A stretch of 64,000 bases of DNA, taken from assembly GCF_016865235.1 (NCBI RefSeq), contig NZ_CP064030.1, positions 2,294,001-2,358,000 of the forward strand, in the 5' to 3' direction. Within the stretch, counting starts at the first letter, position 1. Every line of letters begins with the position of its first letter. The position numbers were made by a program, and so were the translations under genes. The notes beneath the pieces were generated by a model. That model ran no database searches and was not told the origin of the DNA. It worked only from the letters and a program-made list of their open reading frames with translations. Of this stretch, positions 51,637-61,700 are shown piece after piece. The stretch comes from Dyella caseinilytica. Its GTDB lineage: Bacteria > Pseudomonadota > Gammaproteobacteria > Xanthomonadales > Rhodanobacteraceae.

Positions 51637-52728
51637 TTACTCAATGACTGGCCACGCGTAGCGAGTGATGATCTTGTCGGATGGGGTCGGCGATGCAGCG
51701 CTGTGCTTACGAGAGCGTTTGACCGCGCTCATCGCGGCGTCGGCTCTATTGAGAAGCCCTTGGGCGTCGAGACAGCGGGGTTCGGCCACGACCACGCCGA
51801 CGCTTGCACCACCGTAGTCGATAAGCGCCGAGTCCAGCTTGAAGCGCCCCTTCGTTGCATTCTCCAATCGTCGGGATAACGCCGCGGCGGCCTCGCTGGC
51901 CTTCGCCCGCTGCTCTACGGCCAACACCACAAACTCATCGCCACCCATGCGTGCAGCCATATCGCTGTCGCGCAACATTCGTCGGAGTCGCTTCGCCACT
52001 GCCTGCAGGAATTGGTCGCCAATGTCGTGTCCAAACCGATTGTTGATTGGTTTGAAGTCATCCAGGCCAACAGAGGCCACGATCAATGCCTGATCTTCTT
52101 GCTCGGACGTAAGACGCCGATGCATTTCCTCCAGCAATGCCCGCCGATTGGGTAACTCGGTCACCACATCGGTCAGGGCCGTCGTTGTCAGGGAGCTGTT
52201 GGCCTGCTGTAACGCCGCAAGCAGCCGCTCCCGCTCAACCTGCTGGCTGATCAACTGAGCGAAGAGTGTCAGGAGGTGGCTGGCGGTATCGGAGAGTCGC
52301 TTGCGCCCGTCGCTTGCGGCGCAAAGAGTGCCAAAAAGCTCCCCGCCCTTCCCGCGGACCGAGGCGCTCGCATAGGTGACTAAACCTAATGACCGGGCCA
52401 TTTCGCAGTCTCCCCAATGGCCTGCGACATCATCCGTATAGAAACGCCCCTGATCCAGGGCGCGTTTGCAAAGCGTGCCCTCCCAGGGGGTGGACAGACC
52501 TTCCGGAACAGTCAGGCGATAGGTGTTGCGGGCGTACAGGACAACCAGGGCACCGGCTGACTCGTCAAGCCTGGTCAGATACGTCGATTCCATCCCCGTG
52601 GCCGTCTGCAGCAGTTCCAGGAGTGGCCGGGCCAGCCCCTCCAGGGTATGCGCATGAGTCACGGCAGCGGCCCATGCGCCGAGGAAGTTGGACGGAACCG
52701 TCATGAAGGGAGCGTGATTCATACGCAT
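51637..52728 (-). CDS. GAF-GGDEF diguanylate cyclase
   Basis: 363 residues. A GAF domain (about 15-175) is followed by a GGDEF domain (about 190-345). The active site MGGDEFV is intact, and the inhibitory RxxD site (RDSD) lies exactly five residues upstream, so it should make c-di-GMP with product feedback. No membrane segment or signal peptide. Later ATGs at 52722 and 52704 are also possible. Its product could feed the pilus and polysaccharide functions elsewhere in the window. Confidence 0.93.
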   Translation of the reverse strand: MRMNHAPFMTVPSNFLGAWAAAVTHAHTLEGLARPLLELLQTATGMESTYLTRLDESAGALVVLYARNTYRLTVPEGLSTPWEGTLCKRALDQGRFYTDDVAGHWGDCEMARSLGLVTYASASVRGKGGELFGTLCAASDGRKRLSDTASHLLTLFAQLISQQVERERLLAALQQANSSLTTTALTDVVTELPNRRALLEEMHRRLTSEQEDQALIVASVGLDDFKPINNRFGHDIGDQFLQAVAKRLRRMLRDSDMAARMGGDEFVVLAVEQRAKASEAAAALSRRLENATKGRFKLDSALIDYGGASVGVVVAEPRCLDAQGLLNRADAAMSAVKRSRKHSAASPTPSDKIITRYAWPVIE

Positions 52729-52876
52729 AGATATCGGCAGCTTGCGGAAGCGCTAAAACCCGCCCTGCCTAGGGCAATCGCCCGAATGTCGCCCCCGCTC
52801 AGTAGCACACTGCCGGTCATTGAGCTAGGTTGCCCGGGTACTGCCCGTTCAACGATATGTTTGCGTTCCAACCGCA

Positions 52877-52891
52877 GTTTGCGCTGCAAAC
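52877..52891. promoter_or_regulatory. Operator-like inverted repeat before the GH31 gene
   Basis: GTTTGC-GCT-GCAAAC, a 6-bp perfect inverted repeat with 3-base spacer, 34 bases upstream of the GH31 ATG. The central GC-rich dyad resembles LacI/GalR-family operators. Confidence 0.35.
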
Positions 52892-52924
52892 GGCCGGATG
52901 CGGAAAAGTGACCAGAGGCGTTGC

Positions 52925-55690
52925 ATGAAACCCTACCTTAGCCCAGCGCTTGTTGCATTGTTCGGCCTTGTTTGGATGCCGCTGGTGGCGCACGCGCAAG
53001 ACACTTCCCGCGTCATAGCGGGCGATGCCCGTTTCGAGTTCCTTACGCCATCGCTGGTGCGGATGGAATACGCGCCGTCCGGCACATTCGTGGACGTACC
53101 CACCGCCGTGGTACAGAAACGGAACTGGCCCAAGGTGACCATCCGGTCTGCACAGGAAAACGGGTGGCTGGTGGTGCGCACCTCAAGCCTCACCTTGCGC
53201 TACCGGCTGAAATCCGGACCTTTCAATGCTGACAATCTGCAGGTGAGCTGGAACAACCCGGACAGTGTGCCGCACACATGGCATCCCGGCCAGGTCGACG
53301 CGCAAAATCTAGGTGGCCTCACCTACTCGCTCGATCACGTCAGCGGCAGCAACCTTACGCAGGACGATCGGCAAAGCCCGGTCAATGACATCATCCCCGG
53401 CATCGATATACCGCTTGAACCGGCCAAGCCCGGCCTTTTGAGCCGCAGCGGCTACGCTCTCATCGACGACAGCCGGACACCGCTGTGGGACGCGAAAACC
53501 GACTGGATCACGCCCCGTACCCAACCCTATGGACAGGACTGGTATCTATTTACCTACAACCGGAACTACCGCAGCGTGCTGCAGACCTATGCGCAGCTGT
53601 GTGGCAGTGTGCCGATGATTCCGCGCTACGCGCTGGGCAATTGGATCACCGATTTCAATTTCGAATACTTTCCTGATACCGCAGACGCACACGAACCGGA
53701 TTTCCAGCGCTACAACCAGCAATACCTCGAAGGCGAGCTGTCACGCCTGCGCGAGAACCATATTCCATTCGATACGCTGGTGCTGGATTTCGCCTGGCAT
53801 AACTACGGCTGGCAAGGCGGTTACGACTGGAGTCCGCTGATTCCGCATCCCGGGCAATTTCTGCAATGGCTACGCGAGCGTGGCATCAAGCTCAGTCTCA
53901 ACGATCACCCGGGCTATGCCGGTACTGAGGAAAGCATTCTTTCCTATAACGACAGCCATGCCGCGGACGTATTGAACGCCTTGGGCAAGCCGTTGCCACC
54001 GAAGCCATCATTCGAGCTGGATATATCCAAGTCGTGGACATTCGCCATCGACCCGCATGACCAAGGCATGAGCCAGCATTGGTTTGCAGTCGATTACGAT
54101 GACCGTACCTGGAAACCCATCCGCACCGACCAGTCCTGGCTGCAACAGGGCTACGCGGATTACCAGGGCATTGGCTGGTATCGCACGTCACTGACATTGC
54201 CGGCCAAGCTGCCGGACGCGCTCTATCTTTATCTTGGCGAGGTCGGCCAAACCTATCGCATCTTCGTCAACGGAAAAGAAACCACACACAGCCAGGTCCA
54301 GTGGCCCCGGCGGCTCACCTATACCGACATCAGACCCTATATCAAGCCGGGGCAGCGCAATGAAATCGCCCTGCGTGTGGTGTCGGGCGAAGACGGCGGC
54401 GGCATCATCCGCGGACCGGTGCAGCTGACGAATGTGCTACCGCCGGATCGGATCTATTTCGATCTTTCCAACAAGCAGCAGGCAGATGTTTTCATGCACG
54501 ACCTGCATGCTCCGCTGATGCAGTCCGGGGTAAACGTGTGGTGGGTCGACGGCGGTGGCGGTGCTGCCTTCATGCCTGGGTTGAATCCGCAGCTGTGGAC
54601 GAACAAGGTGTTCTACGACGCGTCACAGCAGATCACCGGCCAACGCGGCTTCATCCTCAGCCGCTACGGCGATTGGGGCAGCGAGCGTTATCCAGGCTTC
54701 TTCACCGGAGATACGTATTCGGAATGGCCAGTGCTGGCCTATGAAGTCGCGTTCACCGCGCGCGGCGGCAATGTGCTGGTGCCGTACATCAGCAACGATA
54801 TTGGCGGCTTCCACGGCGCGAAGATCGATTTCGATCTGTATGCGCGCTGGATCGAGTTCGGTGCCTTCAGCCCGATCCTGCGCATGCACAGCGCGCATGC
54901 CAATCCGCGCGAAGGCAACATGCGTATGCCCTGGCTGTACGGTGACAAGGGCATCGCGCTAATGCGCAAATACTTCACGCTACGCACGCAGCTACTCCCT
55001 TACATCTACACCTACAGCTGGCAGACACACACGCAGTCCATGCCGCTGCTGCGCCCGCTGTACCTGCAATACCCGGATCTGGATGAGGCCTATCAGCACT
55101 CGCATGAATATTTCTTCGGCGAGGAAATACTGGTCGCGCCGGTGCTCGATGCCAGTGGCAACTGTACCTTCTACTTGCCGCCTGGTTCGTGGATCGATTT
55201 CTTCACCGGAAAGCACTACGACGGCGACCACTCCTTTACCGTGCATTACGAAACGGATGAAACGCCGGTGTTTGTACGCGATGGCTCGATCATTCCCGAG
55301 CAGGAGCCCAGCGATTATTCCGATGCCAAGCCACTTGAGACGCTAATCCTCAATGTCTATGGCACCGGTACAGGCAGCTTCGAACTTTATGAAGACGACG
55401 GCCGGTCGCTCGGCTACGCCAAAGGTGAATACGCGTTGACGGCGATGACCTATACAGCGAACGCTGACGGCTCGCACGCCTTAACCATTGCCCCCACCAA
55501 GGGCACGTACCAAGGCCAGCCGTCGACGCGTTCTTACGTGGTGCGCATCTATGGAACCGGAAAACCGCAAGAGATCAGCGCCAATGGCAAGCCGCTCACG
55601 CAATGGAGTTGGCATGATCAGGATGCAACGATCACCATCACTCTACCGAAGCAGAGTATTCGTGATGACGTCATCCTGACCTGGCGATAA
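52925..55690 (+). CDS. Secreted glycoside hydrolase family 31 with inserted beta-sandwich
   Basis: 921 residues. Signal peptide ending VAHAQD. The GH31 (alpha-glucosidase/xylosidase) barrel begins near residue 200. The nucleophile lies in VWWVDGGGG and the acid/base in LSRYGDWGSERYPGFFTGDTYS. Between them, residues about 360-505 (WFAVDYDDRTWKPIRTD, GIGWYRTSLTLPAKLPDALY, YRIFVNGKETTHSQV) look like a GH2-type jelly-roll sugar-binding domain inserted into the barrel. C-terminal beta domains follow, with ELYEDDGRS. The start at 52925 follows AGAGGCG. The substrate is probably an alpha-linked oligosaccharide released outside. Confidence 0.9.
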   Translation: MKPYLSPALVALFGLVWMPLVAHAQDTSRVIAGDARFEFLTPSLVRMEYAPSGTFVDVPTAVVQKRNWPKVTIRSAQENGWLVVRTSSLTLRYRLKSGPFNADNLQVSWNNPDSVPHTWHPGQVDAQNLGGLTYSLDHVSGSNLTQDDRQSPVNDIIPGIDIPLEPAKPGLLSRSGYALIDDSRTPLWDAKTDWITPRTQPYGQDWYLFTYNRNYRSVLQTYAQLCGSVPMIPRYALGNWITDFNFEYFPDTADAHEPDFQRYNQQYLEGELSRLRENHIPFDTLVLDFAWHNYGWQGGYDWSPLIPHPGQFLQWLRERGIKLSLNDHPGYAGTEESILSYNDSHAADVLNALGKPLPPKPSFELDISKSWTFAIDPHDQGMSQHWFAVDYDDRTWKPIRTDQSWLQQGYADYQGIGWYRTSLTLPAKLPDALYLYLGEVGQTYRIFVNGKETTHSQVQWPRRLTYTDIRPYIKPGQRNEIALRVVSGEDGGGIIRGPVQLTNVLPPDRIYFDLSNKQQADVFMHDLHAPLMQSGVNVWWVDGGGGAAFMPGLNPQLWTNKVFYDASQQITGQRGFILSRYGDWGSERYPGFFTGDTYSEWPVLAYEVAFTARGGNVLVPYISNDIGGFHGAKIDFDLYARWIEFGAFSPILRMHSAHANPREGNMRMPWLYGDKGIALMRKYFTLRTQLLPYIYTYSWQTHTQSMPLLRPLYLQYPDLDEAYQHSHEYFFGEEILVAPVLDASGNCTFYLPPGSWIDFFTGKHYDGDHSFTVHYETDETPVFVRDGSIIPEQEPSDYSDAKPLETLILNVYGTGTGSFELYEDDGRSLGYAKGEYALTAMTYTANADGSHALTIAPTKGTYQGQPSTRSYVVRIYGTGKPQEISANGKPLTQWSWHDQDATITITLPKQSIRDDVILTWR

Positions 55691-55732
55691 GGAACCTGCA
55701 GTTAGCCGCCGCTCAAACGCGAACCGATGGCA

Positions 55733-56380
55733 CTAGTCACGAAGATAGGTCACGATCTCGACACGCCGGTTGGGTTGCAGGCATCGGATAAGCGCATCAC
55801 CGTTCGGGCCCGAGCAATTCACGACCGGATCCTGACTGGCCAGCCCTTCGGCGCGGATCTTCTCCGCGGGCACGCCCTGCTGGATCAACACCGCTTTCAC
55901 AGCATCAGCACGACGCTGCGACAAATTGATGTTGTAGGCATATGTGCCGAGTCGATCGGTATAACCGCGCACCTCGACATGCCCGAACGGCTGCGCTCTA
56001 AGCCTCGCGGCAATCTGCGCGATATCGGCGATGCCTTCTGGACGGATATCGCTGACGTTACCGCGATCAAAAGGAAAGAGCGCATCGGCAGACAGTCGCT
56101 CGACACGGGGCGGTGGCGGTGGCGGCGCGACGATCACCTGTTGATAGTAGGCACCGGGTTGCACCACAACGGGAACCCAGACACCCGGCGCCCAAACATA
56201 GGCACCATGCCACCATCGCCAATAGCCGGGATGCCATGCCATTCCGTGGCGCGGCGGGGGAATGGGCTCATAGCGAGGTCCGGGTGGCGGCACCAGGATG
56301 ACTTGCGCGCTTGCTGCAACAGGAGCCAGCAACGCAACACCGATCAGTGGAGCGAGAAAAGGAGTGAGCCATCGTTTCAT
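55733..56380 (-). CDS. OmpA-family protein with YXWBGW-type repeats
   Basis: 215 residues. Signal peptide ending ASAQV. A Pro/Trp-rich segment (HPGYWRWWHGAYVWAPGVW, two repeats) is followed by a C-terminal OmpA domain (about 105-210) with EVRGYTDRLGTYAYNINLSQRRADAV, the peptidoglycan-binding motif. It would anchor the outer membrane to the wall. It is convergent with the GH31 gene. A 238-base gap without recognised signals separates it from the M61 gene. Confidence 0.9.
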   Translation of the reverse strand: MKRWLTPFLAPLIGVALLAPVAASAQVILVPPPGPRYEPIPPPRHGMAWHPGYWRWWHGAYVWAPGVWVPVVVQPGAYYQQVIVAPPPPPPRVERLSADALFPFDRGNVSDIRPEGIADIAQIAARLRAQPFGHVEVRGYTDRLGTYAYNINLSQRRADAVKAVLIQQGVPAEKIRAEGLASQDPVVNCSGPNGDALIRCLQPNRRVEIVTYLRD

Positions 56381-56618
56381 ATAAATCGCTTAGTCCGTTA
56401 AAAGATGGTTTGGTCGCACCTTGCCCTGCGCGGGATTAACCATGGGTGCCGGCGGTCGACAAGATGTTCACGGGACTAGCTAACGACAGTGTTGTCGGCG
56501 TCGTTGACGTGCCATGCATGACTTCACGATCCGAATTTACGAAGCGTTAGAAAATGAGCAGGCTTCCCTCCTGCAGCCTTTCACGCCCTATGCAAGCTGC
56601 AGCCTGCCCCGTTCAGGA

Positions 56619-58526
56619 TCAAGGTACAGCAAAGACCGTGGCCAGCCCATCCTTGGTTCCAGGGATCCGCGCGAGATGCGGATATCGCAGTGCCCCGTGA
56701 TACGGAATCTCGACAGTGGAATCTCCACCATCGGCCTCTATCGCAAGCTGAATAGCTTGGTGATCGGAAGCCGTGATAGCCGCCTTCAGGTTGACGACAG
56801 AGAATGCCGCTCCATCAACCATCTGGATACGCGTGCCAACGCTCACGCCGGCACGAAATGCTGGACCCTCCCATGCGACCGAGCGCACGACGCCCTTTGC
56901 ATCGACCGTGAGTCCAATGCTGAAACTGAGATCAGTGACGCCATTTTCTTGCTCGTTCTGCAAAAAATAAGTGGTTGGCGTTGCATCGAATACCAGCTTG
57001 TATCCGTTCTTTGTGAGGCCATCCAGCAACCCTTGATCGTCATGACTGTCGAGCTTCTGCTTCAGCAGCCCGGCCCAATCATTGGGCGTAATGCGATTGA
57101 GCGCCTCGCACAAGTCAACAAACGTATAGGTACTGGTTTCGTCTGGGTTCGTGCCGCCGAAAAAGCGCCTGGCCAGGTCATTGAGCGAGTACTTGCCGTG
57201 ACTCCTTTGGCGCAGTTCGGCGTCTATATCCAGCCAGAACAGCGGACCCTCCAGATAGTAATCCTCACGTCGCTGCCAGTCTTTCCAGGTGACATGATGG
57301 CCCGCATCGAAAACCGGATCGAGGCTGCTGTCGGCCAGCGATTTCCAGGTCCTTGCAGGCAACGCTTGCATCGTCGCCGCCTCGAACGCCCATTGATCCA
57401 ATGTGTCCTGGCGCGAGCGTTCGCCATAACGGGCCGCCAGCACCTCGCCCCAGAATTGCGTCTGGCCTTCATAGACCCACAATAAACTGTCATCGGCGGG
57501 CATGTTGAAATCCGCAGTCCACAGACCCTGCGGGACGCGGTGTTTGCCATTCCACGCATGCACGAGTTCGTGCCAGATCAGGTCGCTTTCAAGCACATGC
57601 TGATGCTCGTTGGTGAAGAAATCCGGTGCGAGATTATTTTCAGCCGACGACAGATGCTCGGTGCCGCCCGGACCAGGAAAGTCATCACTCAAGCTCACCA
57701 GCATCTCGTAGCGCTGCCATGGCGGCGTGCCAAAAAGTTGCTCGGTCCCCTGCACGGTTCGGGCAAAACGGGCAATGGTGTCGTCGCTAACGGCCAGCGA
57801 AGGAGACGTATCGGCCAGCAAATCGAGAAACACGGGGTGTGCATCGTGGGTAAGCTGAATCTGTCGTGTGTGCATGCCGGCGTAGACAGGCGAGTCCACC
57901 AACGCCTCCAACGATACTGGTGCCATCTGCAACAAGCCGTCGGTGGCATGCATCACCGTCAGCGATGTGAAGGCTGAAAATTTCGGTGGCAGCTTCAACG
58001 TGGCGGCAAACGGAATATCGCGCACATAGTAGCCAGCGGGGTACATCAGCATCGATTGCCATTGCACGTTGATCAGCGCCGGCGTCATCGACAAGGCACC
58101 CTCGTGCGCGGTCGCTGGCGACAGATACTGAAAGTCCAGATCGAGGCTGTGCACAGCGCTCGGGACATGCACGTGAAAAGCGAACGGGTTGTAGGGATCC
58201 CGTGACCAGCTCACTACGTCGCCATCTGCGCGAATCATCAATCCTGCCAAACGACTGACCAATCCAGTGGGCGCGTGCGAAGCTGTCTCCCATTGCGGAT
58301 ACAACAATGTCACATCCGATCCGGCGACGACGGGTAGCTTTTCGTGGACGTGAAACACCTTGTGCCGTGTATCACTGGCATCCACCGCAAGCAGTACCGT
58401 ACCTGGGAAAGCGCGGTCGATCGCCTGCGGCACCGTTGATGTCATTGGAGCAGCCGTTGGGCCGGCACTACCAAAAACCGGACCAGCCAAGAGGCATGCC
58501 AGCCCCAACCCGTAACGCTTGATCAT
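56619..58526 (-). CDS. M61-family glycyl aminopeptidase-like metallopeptidase
   Basis: 635 residues from the ATG at 58526, which gives a clean signal peptide (YGLGLACLLAGPVFGSA). Zinc-binding HELVH lies in DLIWHELVHAWNGK, with a downstream Glu in YEGQTQFWGE. A C-terminal PDZ-like domain (VAWEGPAFRAGVSVGTRIQMVDG) is typical of the family. It should remove N-terminal Gly or Ala from peptides in the periplasm or outside. The frame is open 35 codons further upstream. The weak AAGG lies 11 bases before the ATG. Confidence 0.9.
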   Translation of the reverse strand: MIKRYGLGLACLLAGPVFGSAGPTAAPMTSTVPQAIDRAFPGTVLLAVDASDTRHKVFHVHEKLPVVAGSDVTLLYPQWETASHAPTGLVSRLAGLMIRADGDVVSWSRDPYNPFAFHVHVPSAVHSLDLDFQYLSPATAHEGALSMTPALINVQWQSMLMYPAGYYVRDIPFAATLKLPPKFSAFTSLTVMHATDGLLQMAPVSLEALVDSPVYAGMHTRQIQLTHDAHPVFLDLLADTSPSLAVSDDTIARFARTVQGTEQLFGTPPWQRYEMLVSLSDDFPGPGGTEHLSSAENNLAPDFFTNEHQHVLESDLIWHELVHAWNGKHRVPQGLWTADFNMPADDSLLWVYEGQTQFWGEVLAARYGERSRQDTLDQWAFEAATMQALPARTWKSLADSSLDPVFDAGHHVTWKDWQRREDYYLEGPLFWLDIDAELRQRSHGKYSLNDLARRFFGGTNPDETSTYTFVDLCEALNRITPNDWAGLLKQKLDSHDDQGLLDGLTKNGYKLVFDATPTTYFLQNEQENGVTDLSFSIGLTVDAKGVVRSVAWEGPAFRAGVSVGTRIQMVDGAAFSVVNLKAAITASDHQAIQLAIEADGGDSTVEIPYHGALRYPHLARIPGTKDGLATVFAVP

Positions 58527-58665
58527 GACGTACGCCGGCCTTGAATAAACAAGCACGCTATGACGGACATGCGCGGTTGTCATCCATGCCATTGGTAACT
58601 GTTTAGCAAACGTTAGGGCCGAGTGCGCCAAGGTTTTCGCTGATCTACACCCTCATCTCCTTGAA

Positions 58666-58724
58666 TACGGGTCAGTCTTCACTCAGTTGTCTTCAACGCT
58701 CAACCGAGATTTGACTGACCCGTA
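58666..58724 (-). terminator. Long-loop inverted repeat, probable terminator of the GH64 gene
   Basis: TACGGGTCAGTC (58666-58677) and GACTGACCCGTA (58713-58724) are perfect 12-bp arms with a 35-base loop that can itself pair (GTTG/CAAC). It starts 16 bases beyond the stop codon at 58740. No strong U tract follows. Confidence 0.55.
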
Positions 58725-58739
58725 CACGTTTCCAACAGC

Positions 58740-61700
58740 TTACCAGCCGATACCAAATCCCATATGTTCCGGCTGTTGCGTCACGATGGTTGTGCTCTGA
58801 TTGTTGTTGTCGTCATACGAGAAGCCGTACGCCAAACCACCCACCGAGTGTTGATGCCAGAACCACGAATAGAAGTTAGCGGGCGCGGATTGGTAGTAAG
58901 TCGAGGCATTCGTCCAGTTTGCGGGAGCGAGCAGTACGCCACGGTTCGTTGCTGCGCAGATCTGGTTTTCCAGCTGCAACTGAATGGCGTTCTCGTCCTG
59001 TTGCTGGGGTGTACTTCCCGCAACGCCAGTGGCCATTGTTCCGGCGCACTCCAGGATGTCCTGCGTGGACGGCTGCTGGACAACAAAGGTCTCTCCGACA
59101 TTGGCTGCAGCCGGATTGACCTCGGTAAAGGTCAGAGTTGATCCGGAGGCCGTACCCGTGAACTGGCGGCCGTTGACGGTTATCGTCACGGGCGAGCCGC
59201 TGTACTGCATCCATGTGCTCGCAATGTAACTGTCGAAGTAGTTCCCGTTCGCCCCACCCGCATTGAAGGTGGTTTCCGCCGGCGAAAGAATACGCAAGTT
59301 GGTCGGCGCCGGTGTATTGAATGCTGCCGGCGTTTGATTGACGTATTCCTGGTCAAGGTTCGCGATCGATTCGTTGATACCCACCTGCATGTGGTAGGTC
59401 TCGTTAGATCCCCACACATCCAGCAGAAGCGGTAAGCCGAACTGATTGACCTGGGTGGTGTTGATAAAGATCCCACCGGTCGAGCTGTACGTGAATTCGT
59501 ACCAATCGTAGTGGACGTTGATATTGGGGTCCGTGTTGTTGAGCGGATTGGGGCCAGCGTATCCATTGGAGCCGCCGTTCGCGCCCGCCACGATCGACAT
59601 ATAAAGCGGACTGCCTTCCGAAACGTAGATACGTCCGGCGGTCAGCGGCGGCAGATTCAGTTGATGATTAGCCTGGGCAAGCGTAAACGCGTAGTTGGGA
59701 TACGTCTGTCCGTTCGGCGCGACCAGCGCGTTGGACGCGGTGTTGTCCGCCACATTGGCCGGCGTAATGGTGCCGTTGTAGTTGACCCAGGAAAGCACGC
59801 CAGTGGTCGGATCGTTGCCAAGGATCTCGACGTAGATCTGATCGTCGGTCCATGCGCCGTTGGTGTTGTTGTTGAGATCGGTAACGATAACGCCCGGAAC
59901 AACCGTATAACTGGGCGAAAGGTTGACGCTCAGCGTTGCAGCTGAAGACGTAGCAGACCCTGCGGAGTTGGTGACCGTGACGGTGAAGCTGCTGGCGTTA
60001 TCGCTGGCCGTGGTTCCCGGCGTGGCGTAGCTCGCGCTGGTTGCCCCAGCAATAGCAGTGCCATTCTTGTACCACTGATAACTCAGCGAGCCGCCGCTGG
60101 CCACTACCGAGAAGGCGGCTGTCCGTCCGATCGTAACCGTTTGGCTTGCCGGTGCCGTAGTAATGACGGGTGCCGTCACGGTCCCTGAGCCAGACGCCGA
60201 CGTCGTTGTGATAGCGGTATTGGAAGCCAGAGACGTGCCAGCCACATCGACGGCTTCGACGACGTAGGAGTACGTGGTCGAGGCCGTCAGACCCGTATCG
60301 CTGCAAGAGGTCCCAGTGAGGCCGTTCGCGACGGCGGTGCCGTTGCGAAGGACCGTATACGTCACGCCGGACGTGGCCGATGCGGTCCAACTCAGATTGA
60401 CTACGGTGGAGGACGCAGCTGTTGCTGTCAGGTTCGTCGGTGCAAGCGGAATAGCCATGGTGCTGGCGCTGGCTTGCGGCGTCGGCGCCGACGTCCCGGC
60501 GGTGTTGGAAGCCTCGACCACGTAGTAGTACGTCGTGTTCACAGCAAGGCCGGTGTCCGAATAGCTGATGCCGGTTGCGGTGGCAATCTGATTGGCGCTG
60601 GAAGGCGTAAAGCCGGACGTCGTGCTGCGGAAGACGTCGTAGACCACACCGGCCGCTGAAGATGCCGTCCAATTCAGGTTGATCTGACTGGCCGAAACAG
60701 ATGTTGCAGTCAGGCCGCTCGGTGAGTTGATGGGAGCAGAGACCACTTCGATGCCATTGATCTCGGCGTTATCCGTGATCGTGGTGAACTGAAGCACGAT
60801 CTGCCCTTGCGCATTGGCCGTCGCTGTAAAGGGCTCGACGATCGCCATGTCCTGCCCTCCCGCTGTCGCGATGATGTCGAAGTTGCTCAGCACCTGTGTG
60901 CCGTTGATGCTGACGTTGAACACGCGCTGCCCCGCTTGAGTCCAGTAGAACTCGTCGAAATGCAGGCGCACCGTGTAGCTCGCACCGGCAGTCAGGCCCG
61001 CAAGCGTATAGGTGAAGTTGTTGCCGACGCGTTGATGCTGATAGACCGACTGCGGCGCGGGATTTGTCACCCCGGAAATATTGATCGTCGCACCCGTATC
61101 CGATGCCGCGCCGCCGTTGAAGTCTTCATCGGCGACATAGTCGCCTGCTGCAGGACCACCAGCACTGATCGCAAGCACGTCCGAACCACAGCCCGAGGCG
61201 CAGTTGACATCGAAGGTCGTGGCCGTGGCGGTGTTGGAAGCCATCGACGTGCCCGCCGAATCGACCGCCTCAACCGTATAGGAGTACGTGGTGGAGGATG
61301 TCAGGCCGGTATCGCTATATGTCGTTCCGGTCAGGCCGTTGCCCACCGCGGTTCCGTTACGGAAAACCGTGTAAGTCACGCCCGACGTCGTCGGACCCGT
61401 CCAGCTCAGGTTGATCTGACTGGATGAAGCCACCGTCGCCGCCAAATTCGACGGCGCGTTGGGCGGCGTATTCGTCGCCGTCGCATTTTCAACTTCGATG
61501 CCGTTGACCGCGGCGTTGTCCTTCACCGAGACAAACTGGAGGACGATCTGCCCCTGCGCATTGGCCGTCGCTGAAAACTGCTCGACCACTGCAATATCCT
61601 GCCCGCCCGCTGCGGCGAAGATATCGAAATTGGTCAGCACCTGTGTGCCGTTGATACTGACGTCAAACACACGCTGCCCTGCTTGCGTCCAGTAGAACTC

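Noticed and set aside
53340..53380. GCAACC-N16-GCAA inside the GH31 gene, similar to the ECF motif
   Set aside because: Lies in coding sequence, lacks the TTTC extension and the final GCAC; a chance match.
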